Source of the DNA: Arthrobacter sp. NtRootA1
GTDB lineage: Bacteria; Actinomycetota; Actinomycetes; Actinomycetales; Micrococcaceae
DNA: 64,000 nt
Reading direction: 5' to 3'
Assembly (NCBI RefSeq): GCF_019976975.1
Contig: NZ_AP024630.1
Span: 2,480,001 to 2,544,000, forward strand
Below the pieces are notes generated by a model. That model made no database searches. It saw nothing but the letters and a program-made list of their open reading frames with translations, and was not told the origin of the DNA. The position numbers and the translations under genes are program-made. This document shows positions 1 through 8,264 of the stretch, piece by piece. How positions within the stretch are numbered: position 1 is the first letter of the stretch; every line of letters begins with the position of its first letter.

Positions 1-221
1 ATCTCAAGCTCGAGCGTGTAGCGGTCCCGGTCCGGGTTGTCCCAGCTTGCGAGATCGTTGAAGCGGCGCCGAATCATGGTCAAGGCGTTGCGGAGGTTCT
101 CCTGGCGGTGCTCGCCCCGTGCCAGGTTGGCGAAATTCGTCGTGATCCGCGAGCCTTCCGACGGGGAGTAGTCCTCGTCGAAGGGGGTCGTGGTGATGCT
201 GAAGGTGAAGTCGTCTGCCAT
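1..221 (-). CDS. DUF1852 / MesX-like protein, N-terminal part (runs off the window edge)
   Basis: The minus-strand frame is open from an ATG at 219-221 to the window edge, giving 73 residues. The start reads MADDFTFSITTTPFDEDY and continues with RITTNFANLARG and RRRFNDLASWDNP. I recognise this as the N-terminus of the DUF1852 family, named MesX, which is required by the folate-independent methionine synthase MesD. A mesD-like gene would be expected beyond the left edge, but it cannot be seen here. The gene is divergent from the LysR regulator at 342. The assignment is from memory of the family pattern. Confidence 0.7.
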   Translation of the reverse strand, partial: MADDFTFSITTTPFDEDYSPSEGSRITTNFANLARGEHRQENLRNALTMIRRRFNDLASWDNPDRDRYTLELE

Positions 222-301
222 GTGCTGCCAATCCGTTGATGGGCCGGAGACGGCCTTTCCGAAGGGGATGTATCCATGGTGCAGCCTTCCGATGGGTATC
301 A

Positions 302-318
302 AGTAACTAGTGGTTACT
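302..318. promoter_or_regulatory. Inverted repeat, candidate LysR operator
   Basis: AGTAAC-TAGTG-GTTACT is a perfect 6-bp inverted repeat with a 5-bp spacer. It lies 24 bp before the LysR start codon, in the divergent region between the mesX-like gene and the LysR gene. LysR regulators commonly bind dyads in such regions and control both genes. The AT-rich stretch just after it (to about 333) could contain a promoter. Confidence 0.5.
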
Positions 319-341
319 ATGCATTCATATAGAATCTTCCT

Positions 342-1283
342 ATGCCTCAGATTTCGAGCGGATTGACCCTGCAGCAGCTCCGTTACTTCATAGAAGTTGC
401 GGCTGAGGGGTCGATCTCCGCGGCCGCCGATCTTCTCTTCGTAGCGCAGCCGACAATGTCCGCCTCGATGAAGGACCTTGAGGCCCGGGTTGGCCGTGCG
501 CTTCTGGTTCGCTCCGCCCGCGGAGTCACCCTTACCGCCGACGGGGTAGAGTTCCTCGGCTACGCGAGGCAGGTCGTCGAGCAGTTCGCTCTCCTCGAGC
601 AGCGCTACCTTGGTAGGCCACCGCGGCGACGCCTTCTCGGGGTGTCAACGCAGCACTACTCATTCGCGGTGGATGCCTTCGTCCGGATGGTCAAGGCCAC
701 TGATGTGGCCGAATACGAGTTCTCTCTGCGTGAGTCCCGTACCTGGGACATCATCGAGGATGTCCGGACGCTCCGCAGCGAGATAGGCATCCTCTACCGG
801 AACGATTTCAACCGGAAGGTCATCGACAAGCTGCTCCGGGAATCCGGGCTCGCGTTCACTCCGCTTTTCCTCGCCGATCCGCACATTTTCATTTCACGGA
901 ACCATCCGCTCGCCTCAAAAGAGCGTGCGACTCTCGCCGATCTCGCCGGTTTGCCCCGGCTAACCTTCGATCAAGGTGCGAACAACTCCTTTTACTTCGC
1001 CGAGGAGATTCTCTCCACCTTGTCCAGTAAGCAGGAGATCCGGGTCTCTGACCGGGCCACGATCTTCAACCTCATGATCGGGCTCCACGGCTACACGATC
1101 TCGACGGGCATCATCAGCGGGCAGCTCGACCCGGAGATCGTCGCCATCCCGCTCGACGTTGACGAACGCATCGAGATCGGCTGGATCGGCCACGCCGCGA
1201 TTCCGCTCACCGACCAAGCGCAGCGCTACCTCAAGGAATTGCGGGCCGTCGTCGCTGAGTTCGGCGTGGCGCTACTCAACTGA
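342..1283 (+). CDS. LysR-family transcriptional regulator
   Basis: The protein is 313 aa, the usual LTTR length. An N-terminal winged helix-turn-helix (about residues 9-68; LTLQQLRYFIEVAAEGS, then AAADLLFVAQPTMSASMKDLE) is followed by a periplasmic-binding-protein-like effector domain (about 95-305). It is divergent from the MesX-like gene and has a perfect dyad directly upstream. The likely role is to sense a sulfur or methionine-related ligand and control that divergent gene, but the ligand cannot be read from sequence. It is followed by about 230 bp without a gene. Confidence 0.9.
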   Translation: MPQISSGLTLQQLRYFIEVAAEGSISAAADLLFVAQPTMSASMKDLEARVGRALLVRSARGVTLTADGVEFLGYARQVVEQFALLEQRYLGRPPRRRLLGVSTQHYSFAVDAFVRMVKATDVAEYEFSLRESRTWDIIEDVRTLRSEIGILYRNDFNRKVIDKLLRESGLAFTPLFLADPHIFISRNHPLASKERATLADLAGLPRLTFDQGANNSFYFAEEILSTLSSKQEIRVSDRATIFNLMIGLHGYTISTGIISGQLDPEIVAIPLDVDERIEIGWIGHAAIPLTDQAQRYLKELRAVVAEFGVALLN

Positions 1284-1511
1284 CTGCAGTTGGGTGGGCG
1301 GGTCATTGCCCTTTCATTGATTGGATGTGTTAGTTGCAGCCGAGCGGGTTGCTGGTGTCGTACATGGCTGGGGCGGACGCCGTCGTTGGTGCCCTGGCGC
1401 GGGAACGGGCCGCACCCGGGAAGCAGTTCGAACTGGCCATCCACCTATATTCTGTCTGTGGACCCGTGAAAGAAACCCAGGGCTCCAACCGGAACGAATG
1501 GAGCGCCCCCG

Positions 1512-2465
1512 GTGTTGTTTGACGCATTGGAGCGGCAGATCGTGGCCGCCCTTCAGATCGATCCGCGCTGCCCTTGGCGCAAGATGGCTGCCGTGTTGGG
1601 GGAGGCTGAGCGAACGGTGGCACGCCGGGGCTCCCAACTGTTGGAGTCCGGAGCCGTTGCGGTGGTTGGCGTACGGCCAAAGCCTGCGGCTGTGCTCTTC
1701 GAGATGCGGTGCATTCCCGGAACGCTGAGGACGGCAGCGAAAGCACTGGCCCAGCGGAAAGACATCACATTCGTTTACACCACAACGGGCACTGGCGATT
1801 GCGTGGCCGAGATCATGACCGACCCCAGGCACATGGCTGACGTGCTGTCAGACGAGCTCCCCTCCACCATTGGCCTCAGGGATTCAACGAGCTACCCGGT
1901 GCTGCGATACTTCCGCACCATCCGGGGGTGGCGGCCGGAGATTCTTAGCGCGGACCGTGCCGAGGCGCTCCGATCAACGCTCACCCTGGATTCGGGCATC
2001 CTGGAGGCCCAGAAGGAACTGAGCAGGCAGGACACCGAAATCGTGGAAGCGCTGTGCGCCGATGGTCGGATGAGCTTCGAGGCGCTGGGCCGCCGGGTGG
2101 GGGTGTCGGAGGCCACAGCCCGACGACGCACAGAATGGCTCCTTGCCAACAACCAGGTCCATTTGCGCGTGGTGATCGAACCGGCGGCCTTTGGCCTCGC
2201 CGTCGAAGCGCTCCTGTGGATCAGGGCGTCGCCGCTGCACGTCGAACAACTGGGCAAGAGCCTCGCCGAACTTCCGATGGTCCGCTACGCTGCGGCGATC
2301 GCCGGGGACTACCAGGTCATCGCGGATGTCACCGTTGGAGACATGTCGTCCCTCTACCGCTTCATCACGGCTTCGGGCTGGGTCCAGTACGCATCCGGCG
2401 TGGATGTCTCCGTCCTCCTGGACGCGCATAAGCGCGGCGGACGGTTCATGCGGACGTCGTCGTAA
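1512..2465 (+). CDS. Lrp/AsnC-family regulator, double-length
   Basis: The protein is 317 aa, about twice a classic Lrp. It looks like two Lrp units in tandem: HTH (about 3-50), RAM-like ligand domain (about 65-140), second HTH (about 170-215; RMSFEALGRRVGVSEATARRR) and second RAM domain (about 225-300). The GTG start at 1512 is preceded by GGAG at 1500-1503 with 8-nt spacing. The 3' end overlaps the convergent amidase gene by 20 bp. It is a plausible regulator of the amidase and of the operon starting at 4169; the dyad at 4001-4025 is a candidate site. Confidence 0.85.
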   Translation: MLFDALERQIVAALQIDPRCPWRKMAAVLGEAERTVARRGSQLLESGAVAVVGVRPKPAAVLFEMRCIPGTLRTAAKALAQRKDITFVYTTTGTGDCVAEIMTDPRHMADVLSDELPSTIGLRDSTSYPVLRYFRTIRGWRPEILSADRAEALRSTLTLDSGILEAQKELSRQDTEIVEALCADGRMSFEALGRRVGVSEATARRRTEWLLANNQVHLRVVIEPAAFGLAVEALLWIRASPLHVEQLGKSLAELPMVRYAAAIAGDYQVIADVTVGDMSSLYRFITASGWVQYASGVDVSVLLDAHKRGGRFMRTSS

Positions 2466-3894
2466 GGACTGGCACCTCGGTGGGGATGACGGGCGCGACG
2501 GCGGCGTACCCCGTCTGCTGCTCGAACGCCCGGCCCCAGCGGAGCAGCTGCATGTCCGTGTAGTGGTTGCTCGCCAGCTGGAGCCCGATCGGCAGCCCGG
2601 CGGCGCTGAACCCGGCGGGCACGCTGAGCACGGGCAGGCCGGTGGCGGACAGCACGCAGGCTGAGCGCATCCAGTCCAAATAGGTCTCCGAAGGAACCCC
2701 GGCGACCGAGGCCGGGTAGCGCAGCGTCGCATCGAACGGCAGAACCTGCGCGCAGGGGCTCGCGAAGAGGTCGTAGCGGCCGAAGAACGACTGCACGCCC
2801 GCTTCAAGACGCGTGCGTGCAGCAGCGGTTTCGATCAGGTCCCGGGCAGTCAGGGCGAGTCCCTTGTTCACGTTCCAGTGCACTTCAGGTTTGATCACGT
2901 CCCCTGCCCTTTCCAGGAGGGGTCCCAGCCCTGCGGCGAAATCCATGGCCCGTGTGTTCCCGAAGACCAGGTCGGCTTCGCTGAAGTCCGGAGTGGCTTC
3001 CTCCACGATCGCCCCCAGCTCCTCGAAAACCCTGAGCTGCCGTTCCAGGTGCTCCAGGATTTCGGGTTCCACCGGCACGCCAATGCCAAAGTCGCGGGAC
3101 CAGCCGATCCGCACGCCACGCATGTCCGTTTCCAGCGACGAGCGGAATACCTCCGGGTCAAGCCCCGCCGGATGGGGGACGCGAGGATCCGGACCGGCCG
3201 TGACGGACATGAACAACGCAATGTCCTCCACGGTGCGCGCCATCGGACCGGTCCGCCCTAGCCACGCGTAAGCGTTGACGTCGGACGGCATGGGGATGAC
3301 CGCCGTCGACGGTCTGAAACCCACCACGTTGCAAAACGAAGCCGGGATGCGGAGCGAGCCGCCCATGTCGCTTCCGTCGCCGATGCTCTGGACGCGGGAA
3401 GCAACGACGGCGGCAACCCCGCCGCTGCTTCCGCCGGCGCTCAGCGCGGGCGCGTATGGATTGGTGGTGGTTCCGAAGAGGTCGTTGAAGGTGTGTGATC
3501 CTGCGCCGAACTCCGGGACGTTCGACTTGCCGCTGCTGACCACGCCGGCCGCCTTGAGCCGCGCAATGATGAGGTCGTCGGCGTCGGGCACAAAGTCGCG
3601 CAAGGCGACCGAGCCCTGGGTGGTGCGCATCCCGGCGGTGTTGTTGGTGTCCTTGTGCGTCATGGGTAGTCCGTGCAACGGCGGCAGTTCGGCCCCGGAG
3701 GCGGTCAGTTGGTCGGCCTGGTGCGCCAGTGACTGTGCGCCCTCGGGGTCAATGGTCACCACGGCATTGATCGCGGGATTGATGTCCGCGATCCGGTCCA
3801 GATGATCGGCCAGGGCTTCGCGCGCCGAGATGTCCTTCTTGCGGATCGCGGTGGTGAGTTCGACGGCGGACAGCTCGCCAATGGTCTCGGGCAT
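2446..3894 (-). CDS. Amidase signature-family hydrolase
   Basis: The protein is 482 aa from the ATG at 3892-3894, which has AGGAG upstream; a longer frame to 4023 lacks support. Amidase-signature features are visible: the catalytic lysine region (GLPMTHKDTNNTAG) and the glycine/serine-rich region (SAGGSSGGVAAV, then GSDMGGSLRIPASF) supplying the cis-Ser and nucleophile Ser. The family hydrolyses amide bonds to acid plus ammonia or amine, and the substrate is not predictable. It is divergent from the DUF5058/M20/CoA-transferase operon, suggesting a shared pathway for an amide-containing compound. The 3' end overlaps the Lrp gene. Confidence 0.9.
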   Translation of the reverse strand: MPETIGELSAVELTTAIRKKDISAREALADHLDRIADINPAINAVVTIDPEGAQSLAHQADQLTASGAELPPLHGLPMTHKDTNNTAGMRTTQGSVALRDFVPDADDLIIARLKAAGVVSSGKSNVPEFGAGSHTFNDLFGTTTNPYAPALSAGGSSGGVAAVVASRVQSIGDGSDMGGSLRIPASFCNVVGFRPSTAVIPMPSDVNAYAWLGRTGPMARTVEDIALFMSVTAGPDPRVPHPAGLDPEVFRSSLETDMRGVRIGWSRDFGIGVPVEPEILEHLERQLRVFEELGAIVEEATPDFSEADLVFGNTRAMDFAAGLGPLLERAGDVIKPEVHWNVNKGLALTARDLIETAAARTRLEAGVQSFFGRYDLFASPCAQVLPFDATLRYPASVAGVPSETYLDWMRSACVLSATGLPVLSVPAGFSAAGLPIGLQLASNHYTDMQLLRWGRAFEQQTGYAAVAPVIPTEVPVLTTTSA

Positions 3895-4000
3895 GGTGCT
3901 CCTTTGCTGGATGTTCGCTGCCTGAAAGTGTGCCGAGTCACATGCCCTTGGTGGAAGCCTCGAGGGTCGGCGCTGTGCTGTTTGACCGTTTCGGCCAATC

Positions 4001-4025
4001 CAATGGCTGATTCCGTCAGCCATTG
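4001..4025. promoter_or_regulatory. Perfect 10-bp inverted repeat, candidate operator
   Basis: CAATGGCTGA-TTCCG-TCAGCCATTG is a perfect 10-bp dyad with a 5-bp spacer. It sits in the 274-bp divergent region between the amidase and the DUF5058 operon. No T-tract follows and no gene ends nearby, so it is more likely a protein-binding site than a terminator. The Lrp-type regulator at 1512 is the nearest candidate binder. Confidence 0.55.
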
Positions 4026-4168
4026 CGTGTGATCCGGCTCATAGCGGATGGTGTTCGTAACCCACTGGCCGATCTGGTCGATGGGTGTGGATTCGCCCCC
4101 GGAGCAGGAAACAGCCGTAACAAAGTGGTTCGGTTGTGGAGTGCGCGGGGCTTACACCGGAGGTTTCC

Positions 4169-4918
4169 ATGCACCAACCCCTGGCACTTCAACCCCTCGC
4201 GTCCAACAGCGCAACCGACATCCTGGCCATCGCCAACAACCCGGTCCTGTGGATCTGCGTGGCCGGCGTCTTCGGCGTCATCATCATCCAGTCCGCCATC
4301 TTCATGAAGGCGGCACGTCGGGCGGCTCCCTCGGTGGAGATGAGCTCCCAGGACATCAAAACGTCGTTCCGTTCCGGCGCCGTCTCGGCGATCGGACCCT
4401 CCTTGGCCGTTTCGCTCGTGGCCATTGCGCTGCTTGGCCTGTTCGGAGCCCCGGCGGTGTTGTCCCGGATCGGCCTGATCGGTTCGGCCGCCTACGATGT
4501 CTCCGCTGCCGGTATCGCCGCAGGTTCCATGGGCGCCAAGCTTGGTGACGCCAGCTATACACAGAGCGTCTTCGCCGTTGCCTTCTTCGCCATGAGCATC
4601 GGTGGGGCCATGTGGATGCTGGCCACCCTGATCCTGACGCCGCTCCTGCGCAAGGGCGACGCCAAGATCCGCTCCGTGAACCCCGCCGCGATGGCAATCG
4701 TCCCCGCTGCTGCGCTGATCGGGGCTTTCTCTTGCCTCGGCCTTACGGAGCTCCCCAAGTCCTGGATCCATGTCCTCTCGTTCCTCGTCTCCGCCGCGGT
4801 CATGGGCCTTTGCCTGCTGCTCGCCAACAAGCTCGGCAAGAGCTGGCTGAGGGAATGGGGCCTTGGCTTCTCCATCGTCATCGGCCTCGGCGCGGCCTTC
4901 TTCGCCGCCGGCGCCTGA
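4169..4918 (+). CDS. DUF5058-family membrane protein
   Basis: The protein is 249 aa from the ATG at 4169, which has GGAGG about 5 nt upstream. It is highly hydrophobic with about six or seven membrane segments. The pattern matches the DUF5058 family: an early NNPVLWI segment, then SFRSGAVSAIGPSLAV and SAAGIAAGSMGAKLG. Family function is unknown to me. Being first in an operon with a second membrane protein and an M20 amidohydrolase, it may form part of a small-molecule permease. That is inferred from context only. Confidence 0.75.
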   Translation: MHQPLALQPLASNSATDILAIANNPVLWICVAGVFGVIIIQSAIFMKAARRAAPSVEMSSQDIKTSFRSGAVSAIGPSLAVSLVAIALLGLFGAPAVLSRIGLIGSAAYDVSAAGIAAGSMGAKLGDASYTQSVFAVAFFAMSIGGAMWMLATLILTPLLRKGDAKIRSVNPAAMAIVPAAALIGAFSCLGLTELPKSWIHVLSFLVSAAVMGLCLLLANKLGKSWLREWGLGFSIVIGLGAAFFAAGA

Positions 4919-4992
4919 GCCCGTTTCCCGCAAGCACTGCTCCCGTAAGCACTGAGCTCCCGAGCACTGAGCAAGAGACAAGGAATATCCCC

Positions 4993-5730
4993 ATGACTTC
5001 CACAACTTCTGCCGCCATCACTCCTACCACCGGCACGGCCATGGCCGAGTTCAATCGGACCACCTCCCGCTGGGGCCAAATCACCATGATCGCGGGTTTG
5101 CTGATCTCCGTGGCCGGACCGCTGTACCTCGTATTCGCCAGCGGCCTGGACATTGGACCCGCCCAACTCTGGATCGCCTTCGCCGCAGTGGCCGCTACGT
5201 TCGGGATCATCTGGATCGTCGAACCGCTGACCTACTTCCCGATCCTCGGCCCTGCGGCCATGTACCAGGCGTTCATGATCGGCAACATCTCCAACAAGCT
5301 CCTCCCCGCCGCGCTCATCGCCCAAACGAACATCGGCGCAAAGCCGGGCAGCAAGCGCGCCGAACTTGCCGCCGTCGTGGCTATCTGTGGTGCGGCGGTG
5401 GTCCACCTGACGTCGCTCGCCGTCTTCGTGGGACTGCTGGGCAGTTGGCTGATCAGCGTCATTCCGCCGTCGGTGCTGACGGTCACGCGGCTGTACGTCC
5501 TGCCCACCGTCCTGGGTGCGGTACTGGTTCAGGCCATCGTGTCAATGAAGCAGCCCCGCACCACCGTCTTCGCGCTACTGGTGTCGGCCGTCGTCGTCTT
5601 TGTTGTCCTGCCGATGGTGCCGTCGCTGGCCATGGTGTCCACCGCCATCGCCGTCCTCGGCACCATCCTCCTGGCATGGTTCTTCCGCGGGAAGCAGGTG
5701 GCAGCGGCCAAACCCATCCACATCGAGTAA
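4993..5730 (+). CDS. Multi-pass membrane protein, partner of DUF5058 protein
   Basis: The protein is 245 aa, starting at the ATG at 4993 after AAGGAAT. About seven hydrophobic segments are visible and no soluble domain. It follows the DUF5058 gene by 74 nt and precedes the M20 amidohydrolase by 49 nt. I do not recognise a named family with confidence. The two adjacent membrane proteins probably act together, perhaps as a two-subunit transporter for the substrate of the downstream enzymes. Confidence 0.7.
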   Translation: MTSTTSAAITPTTGTAMAEFNRTTSRWGQITMIAGLLISVAGPLYLVFASGLDIGPAQLWIAFAAVAATFGIIWIVEPLTYFPILGPAAMYQAFMIGNISNKLLPAALIAQTNIGAKPGSKRAELAAVVAICGAAVVHLTSLAVFVGLLGSWLISVIPPSVLTVTRLYVLPTVLGAVLVQAIVSMKQPRTTVFALLVSAVVVFVVLPMVPSLAMVSTAIAVLGTILLAWFFRGKQVAAAKPIHIE

Positions 5731-5779
5731 ACCCGAGTCGCACGGCAAACCCACAGAACGCACCAGAAAGAAGATCACC

Positions 5780-7006
5780 ATGACCCAAACCGCCACCGCC
5801 CTGGAACTCGACAGCGAACAGACCACCAAGCTCCATGCCCTGTACCGCCGCCTGCACGCCCACCCGGAACTGTCCATGCAGGAGCACGCCACCGCACAGC
5901 TAATCGAAGAACAACTGGACGGTTTGGGCGTGGAACATTTCCGTTGCGGTGGTACGGGTGTTGTGGGCATCCTGCGCAACGGCGAGGGCCCCGTGGTTGC
6001 GTTCCGCGCAGACACCGACGGACTGCCCATCGAGGAAGCGACGGGTTTGGAGTACGCCAGTACGGACAAGGGCATGCTGGACGGCGCCGAAGTTCCGGTG
6101 ATGCACGGTTGCGGCCACGACACCCATGTGGCGAGCCTGCTGGGAGCCACCGAAATCCTCGCCGGAAACCGGGACGCATGGGCGGGGACCCTGGTGCTGA
6201 TCTTCCAGCCCGGCGAAGAGACTGCGGCAGGTGCTTTGGCCATGCTCGACGACGGTCTGTGGGACAAGGCTCCACGGCCGGAAGTAGTGTTCGGGCAGCA
6301 CGTCATGCCCCGCCCGGTGGGTACCGTGTCCATCTCCAGCGGCCCGGTCGCGGCCATGGCGGATTCACTCAGGGTTACTGTCCACGGCCAGCAGTCCCAC
6401 GGGTCGCAGCCGCAGGACTCGATCGATCCCATCGTCATGGCCGCGCACATGGTTACGCGGCTGCAGACTATCGTGTCCCGTGAGCTGGACCCGCGGAAGT
6501 CCGCCGTCGTGACCGTTGGAACATTCCACGCCGGACTCAAGGAAAACATCATCCCGGCCTCGGCCGAGTTCACGCTCAACATCCGTACCTTCGACGACGA
6601 CGTTCGTGGCCAGGTCCTTGGCGCCGTTCGTCGCATCATCGAGGCCGAAGCCGCCGCCTCCGGTGCGCCTACCCCGCAGATTGAGGAGATGTACCGCTTC
6701 CCGCAGTGCTTCAACGACCCCGACGCCGTTCCTTACGTTCTCGAGGCACTGCGCGGTGCGCTGGGGGCGGAGTCCGTTGAGGTCACCCCGCCGATGATGG
6801 GGAGCGAAGATTTCGGTCACCTGGGTACCGCGATTGGCGTGCCGTCCGTGTTCTGGATGTTCGGCGGAACGCCCGCCTCCGCCTTTGACGGACCCGGCGC
6901 TGTCCCCGTCAACCACTCACCCTTCTTCGCCCCCGAGCTGGAAGGTTCCCTCGCCGGCGGAGTCTCGGCCGCCGTCGCCGTCCTCCTGTCCCGCCTGGGC
7001 AACTGA
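5780..7006 (+). CDS. M20-family amidohydrolase (N-acyl amino acid hydrolase type)
   Basis: The protein is 408 aa. Family landmarks are HAHPELS, RADTDGLPI, the metal-site MHGCGHDTH, the catalytic/metal QPGEE, and a C-terminal SEDFGHLG motif. Such enzymes cleave N-acyl or peptide-like amides, usually with two metal ions. A longer open frame begins at 5600, but the ATG at 5780 lies just after the preceding gene and gives the normal family N-terminus. It sits mid-operon after two membrane proteins and 16 nt before the CoA transferase. Confidence 0.92.
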   Translation: MTQTATALELDSEQTTKLHALYRRLHAHPELSMQEHATAQLIEEQLDGLGVEHFRCGGTGVVGILRNGEGPVVAFRADTDGLPIEEATGLEYASTDKGMLDGAEVPVMHGCGHDTHVASLLGATEILAGNRDAWAGTLVLIFQPGEETAAGALAMLDDGLWDKAPRPEVVFGQHVMPRPVGTVSISSGPVAAMADSLRVTVHGQQSHGSQPQDSIDPIVMAAHMVTRLQTIVSRELDPRKSAVVTVGTFHAGLKENIIPASAEFTLNIRTFDDDVRGQVLGAVRRIIEAEAAASGAPTPQIEEMYRFPQCFNDPDAVPYVLEALRGALGAESVEVTPPMMGSEDFGHLGTAIGVPSVFWMFGGTPASAFDGPGAVPVNHSPFFAPELEGSLAGGVSAAVAVLLSRLGN

Positions 7007-7022
7007 TCTTGGAGGAATGTCC

Positions 7023-8264
7023 ATGACTTCAGCATTGACCGAAACCCGCGCCACGGAAGCACCGCAGTCTGTTCCACATGAAGCGGGCGGCCCCCTGTCC
7101 GGCCGCCTCGTGGTGGATCTGAGTCGGGCCCTCGCGGGACCGCACGCCGCCATGATGATGGGTGACCTCGGTGCCAGGGTGATCAAGATCGAGAACCCTG
7201 GCACCGGGGACGACACCCGTGGTTGGGGCCCGCCCTTCGTTGGACCCGAAGACGATCCGCAGGCCACCTATTTCCTGTCCTGCAACCGCAACAAGGAATC
7301 CCTGGCGTTGGACCTCAAGAGCGCCGATGGCCGGACCACCCTGCGGCAACTCCTCGAGCGCGCCGACGTGGTGGTGGAAAACTTCCGCCCCGGTGTCCTG
7401 GAACGGCTCGGGTTCAGCACCGATGCCATGCACTCGATCAACCCCCGGCTGGTGATCCTGTCCATCACGGGCTTCGGCCACGACGGACCCGAATCCCACC
7501 GCAGCGGCTACGACCAGATCCTCCAGGGCGAGGCCGGGCTCATGTCGCTCACCGGCTCCGGACCCGAGGACCCCCAACGCGTCGGCGTACCCATCGCCGA
7601 TCTCCTGTCCGGCATGTACGGCGCATACGGGGTGGTGGCCGCGCTGCTCGAACGCGAACGGACCGGTCAGGGCCAAGTGGTTCGGACGTCCTTGCTGGCG
7701 TCCCTCGTCGGGGTGCACGCCTTCCAGGGAACCAAAGTCACCGTGGCCGGGGAATCGCCTGAGGCCCAGGGAAACCACCACCCCTCCATCGCGCCCTACG
7801 GACTCTTCCGTTGCCGCAACGGGAGCGTGCAGATCAGCGTCGGTAGCGAAAAGCTCTGGGCAGCCTTCATGTCCACGTTTGGCCTTGATCCGGCAGCTGA
7901 GGGTCTTGCAAGCAACGCGGACCGGGTGCGTAACCGCTCGCGCGTTATCGACGTCGTGGAAGCGGCGTTCGCGGAGTACGACGCTGAGCCCCTCCTCGCG
8001 AAGCTCGCCGACGCGGGCATCCCCGCGGGCAAAGTCCGGTCTTTAAAGGAAGTCTACGAGTGGCCACAGCTCGCCTCACAGGGACTCCTGCTCGACGTCG
8101 AGCACCCGCTCCTGGGCCCGGTCACCTTGCCCGGCCCGCCGCTGCGCTTCTTCGACAACGTTGCCGGAGCCGAGTCCACCCGCCGCGTACACACGGCACC
8201 GCCGCTGCTCAACGAGCACGACGCAAGCATTCGTGAGTGGTTGTCCACAGGGGAGGAGGACTGA
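7023..8264 (+). CDS. CaiB/BaiF (family III) CoA transferase
   Basis: The protein is 413 aa. Family III features include LVVDLSRALAGPHAAMMMGDLGA with the KIENP motif, VVENFRPG, and the SGYDQILQGEAGLM region; the aspartate of GVPIADLLSGMYG is the expected active-site position. The start at 7023 has GGAGGA at 7011-7016 with 6-nt spacing; the ATG at 7017 would touch the Shine-Dalgarno. These enzymes move CoA between acyl groups. Its stop abuts the start of the carboxyltransferase gene. Confidence 0.9.
   Translation: MTSALTETRATEAPQSVPHEAGGPLSGRLVVDLSRALAGPHAAMMMGDLGARVIKIENPGTGDDTRGWGPPFVGPEDDPQATYFLSCNRNKESLALDLKSADGRTTLRQLLERADVVVENFRPGVLERLGFSTDAMHSINPRLVILSITGFGHDGPESHRSGYDQILQGEAGLMSLTGSGPEDPQRVGVPIADLLSGMYGAYGVVAALLERERTGQGQVVRTSLLASLVGVHAFQGTKVTVAGESPEAQGNHHPSIAPYGLFRCRNGSVQISVGSEKLWAAFMSTFGLDPAAEGLASNADRVRNRSRVIDVVEAAFAEYDAEPLLAKLADAGIPAGKVRSLKEVYEWPQLASQGLLLDVEHPLLGPVTLPGPPLRFFDNVAGAESTRRVHTAPPLLNEHDASIREWLSTGEED

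Noticed and set aside
1314..1832. Overlapping minus-strand frames around the Lrp gene
   Set aside because: They are shadows in GC-rich sequence; their translations lack family resemblance and overlap the well-supported Lrp gene.
3895..4023. A 43-residue N-terminal extension of the amidase
   Set aside because: The family start and an AGGAG site fit the ATG at 3894; the extension covers the dyad-containing regulatory region.
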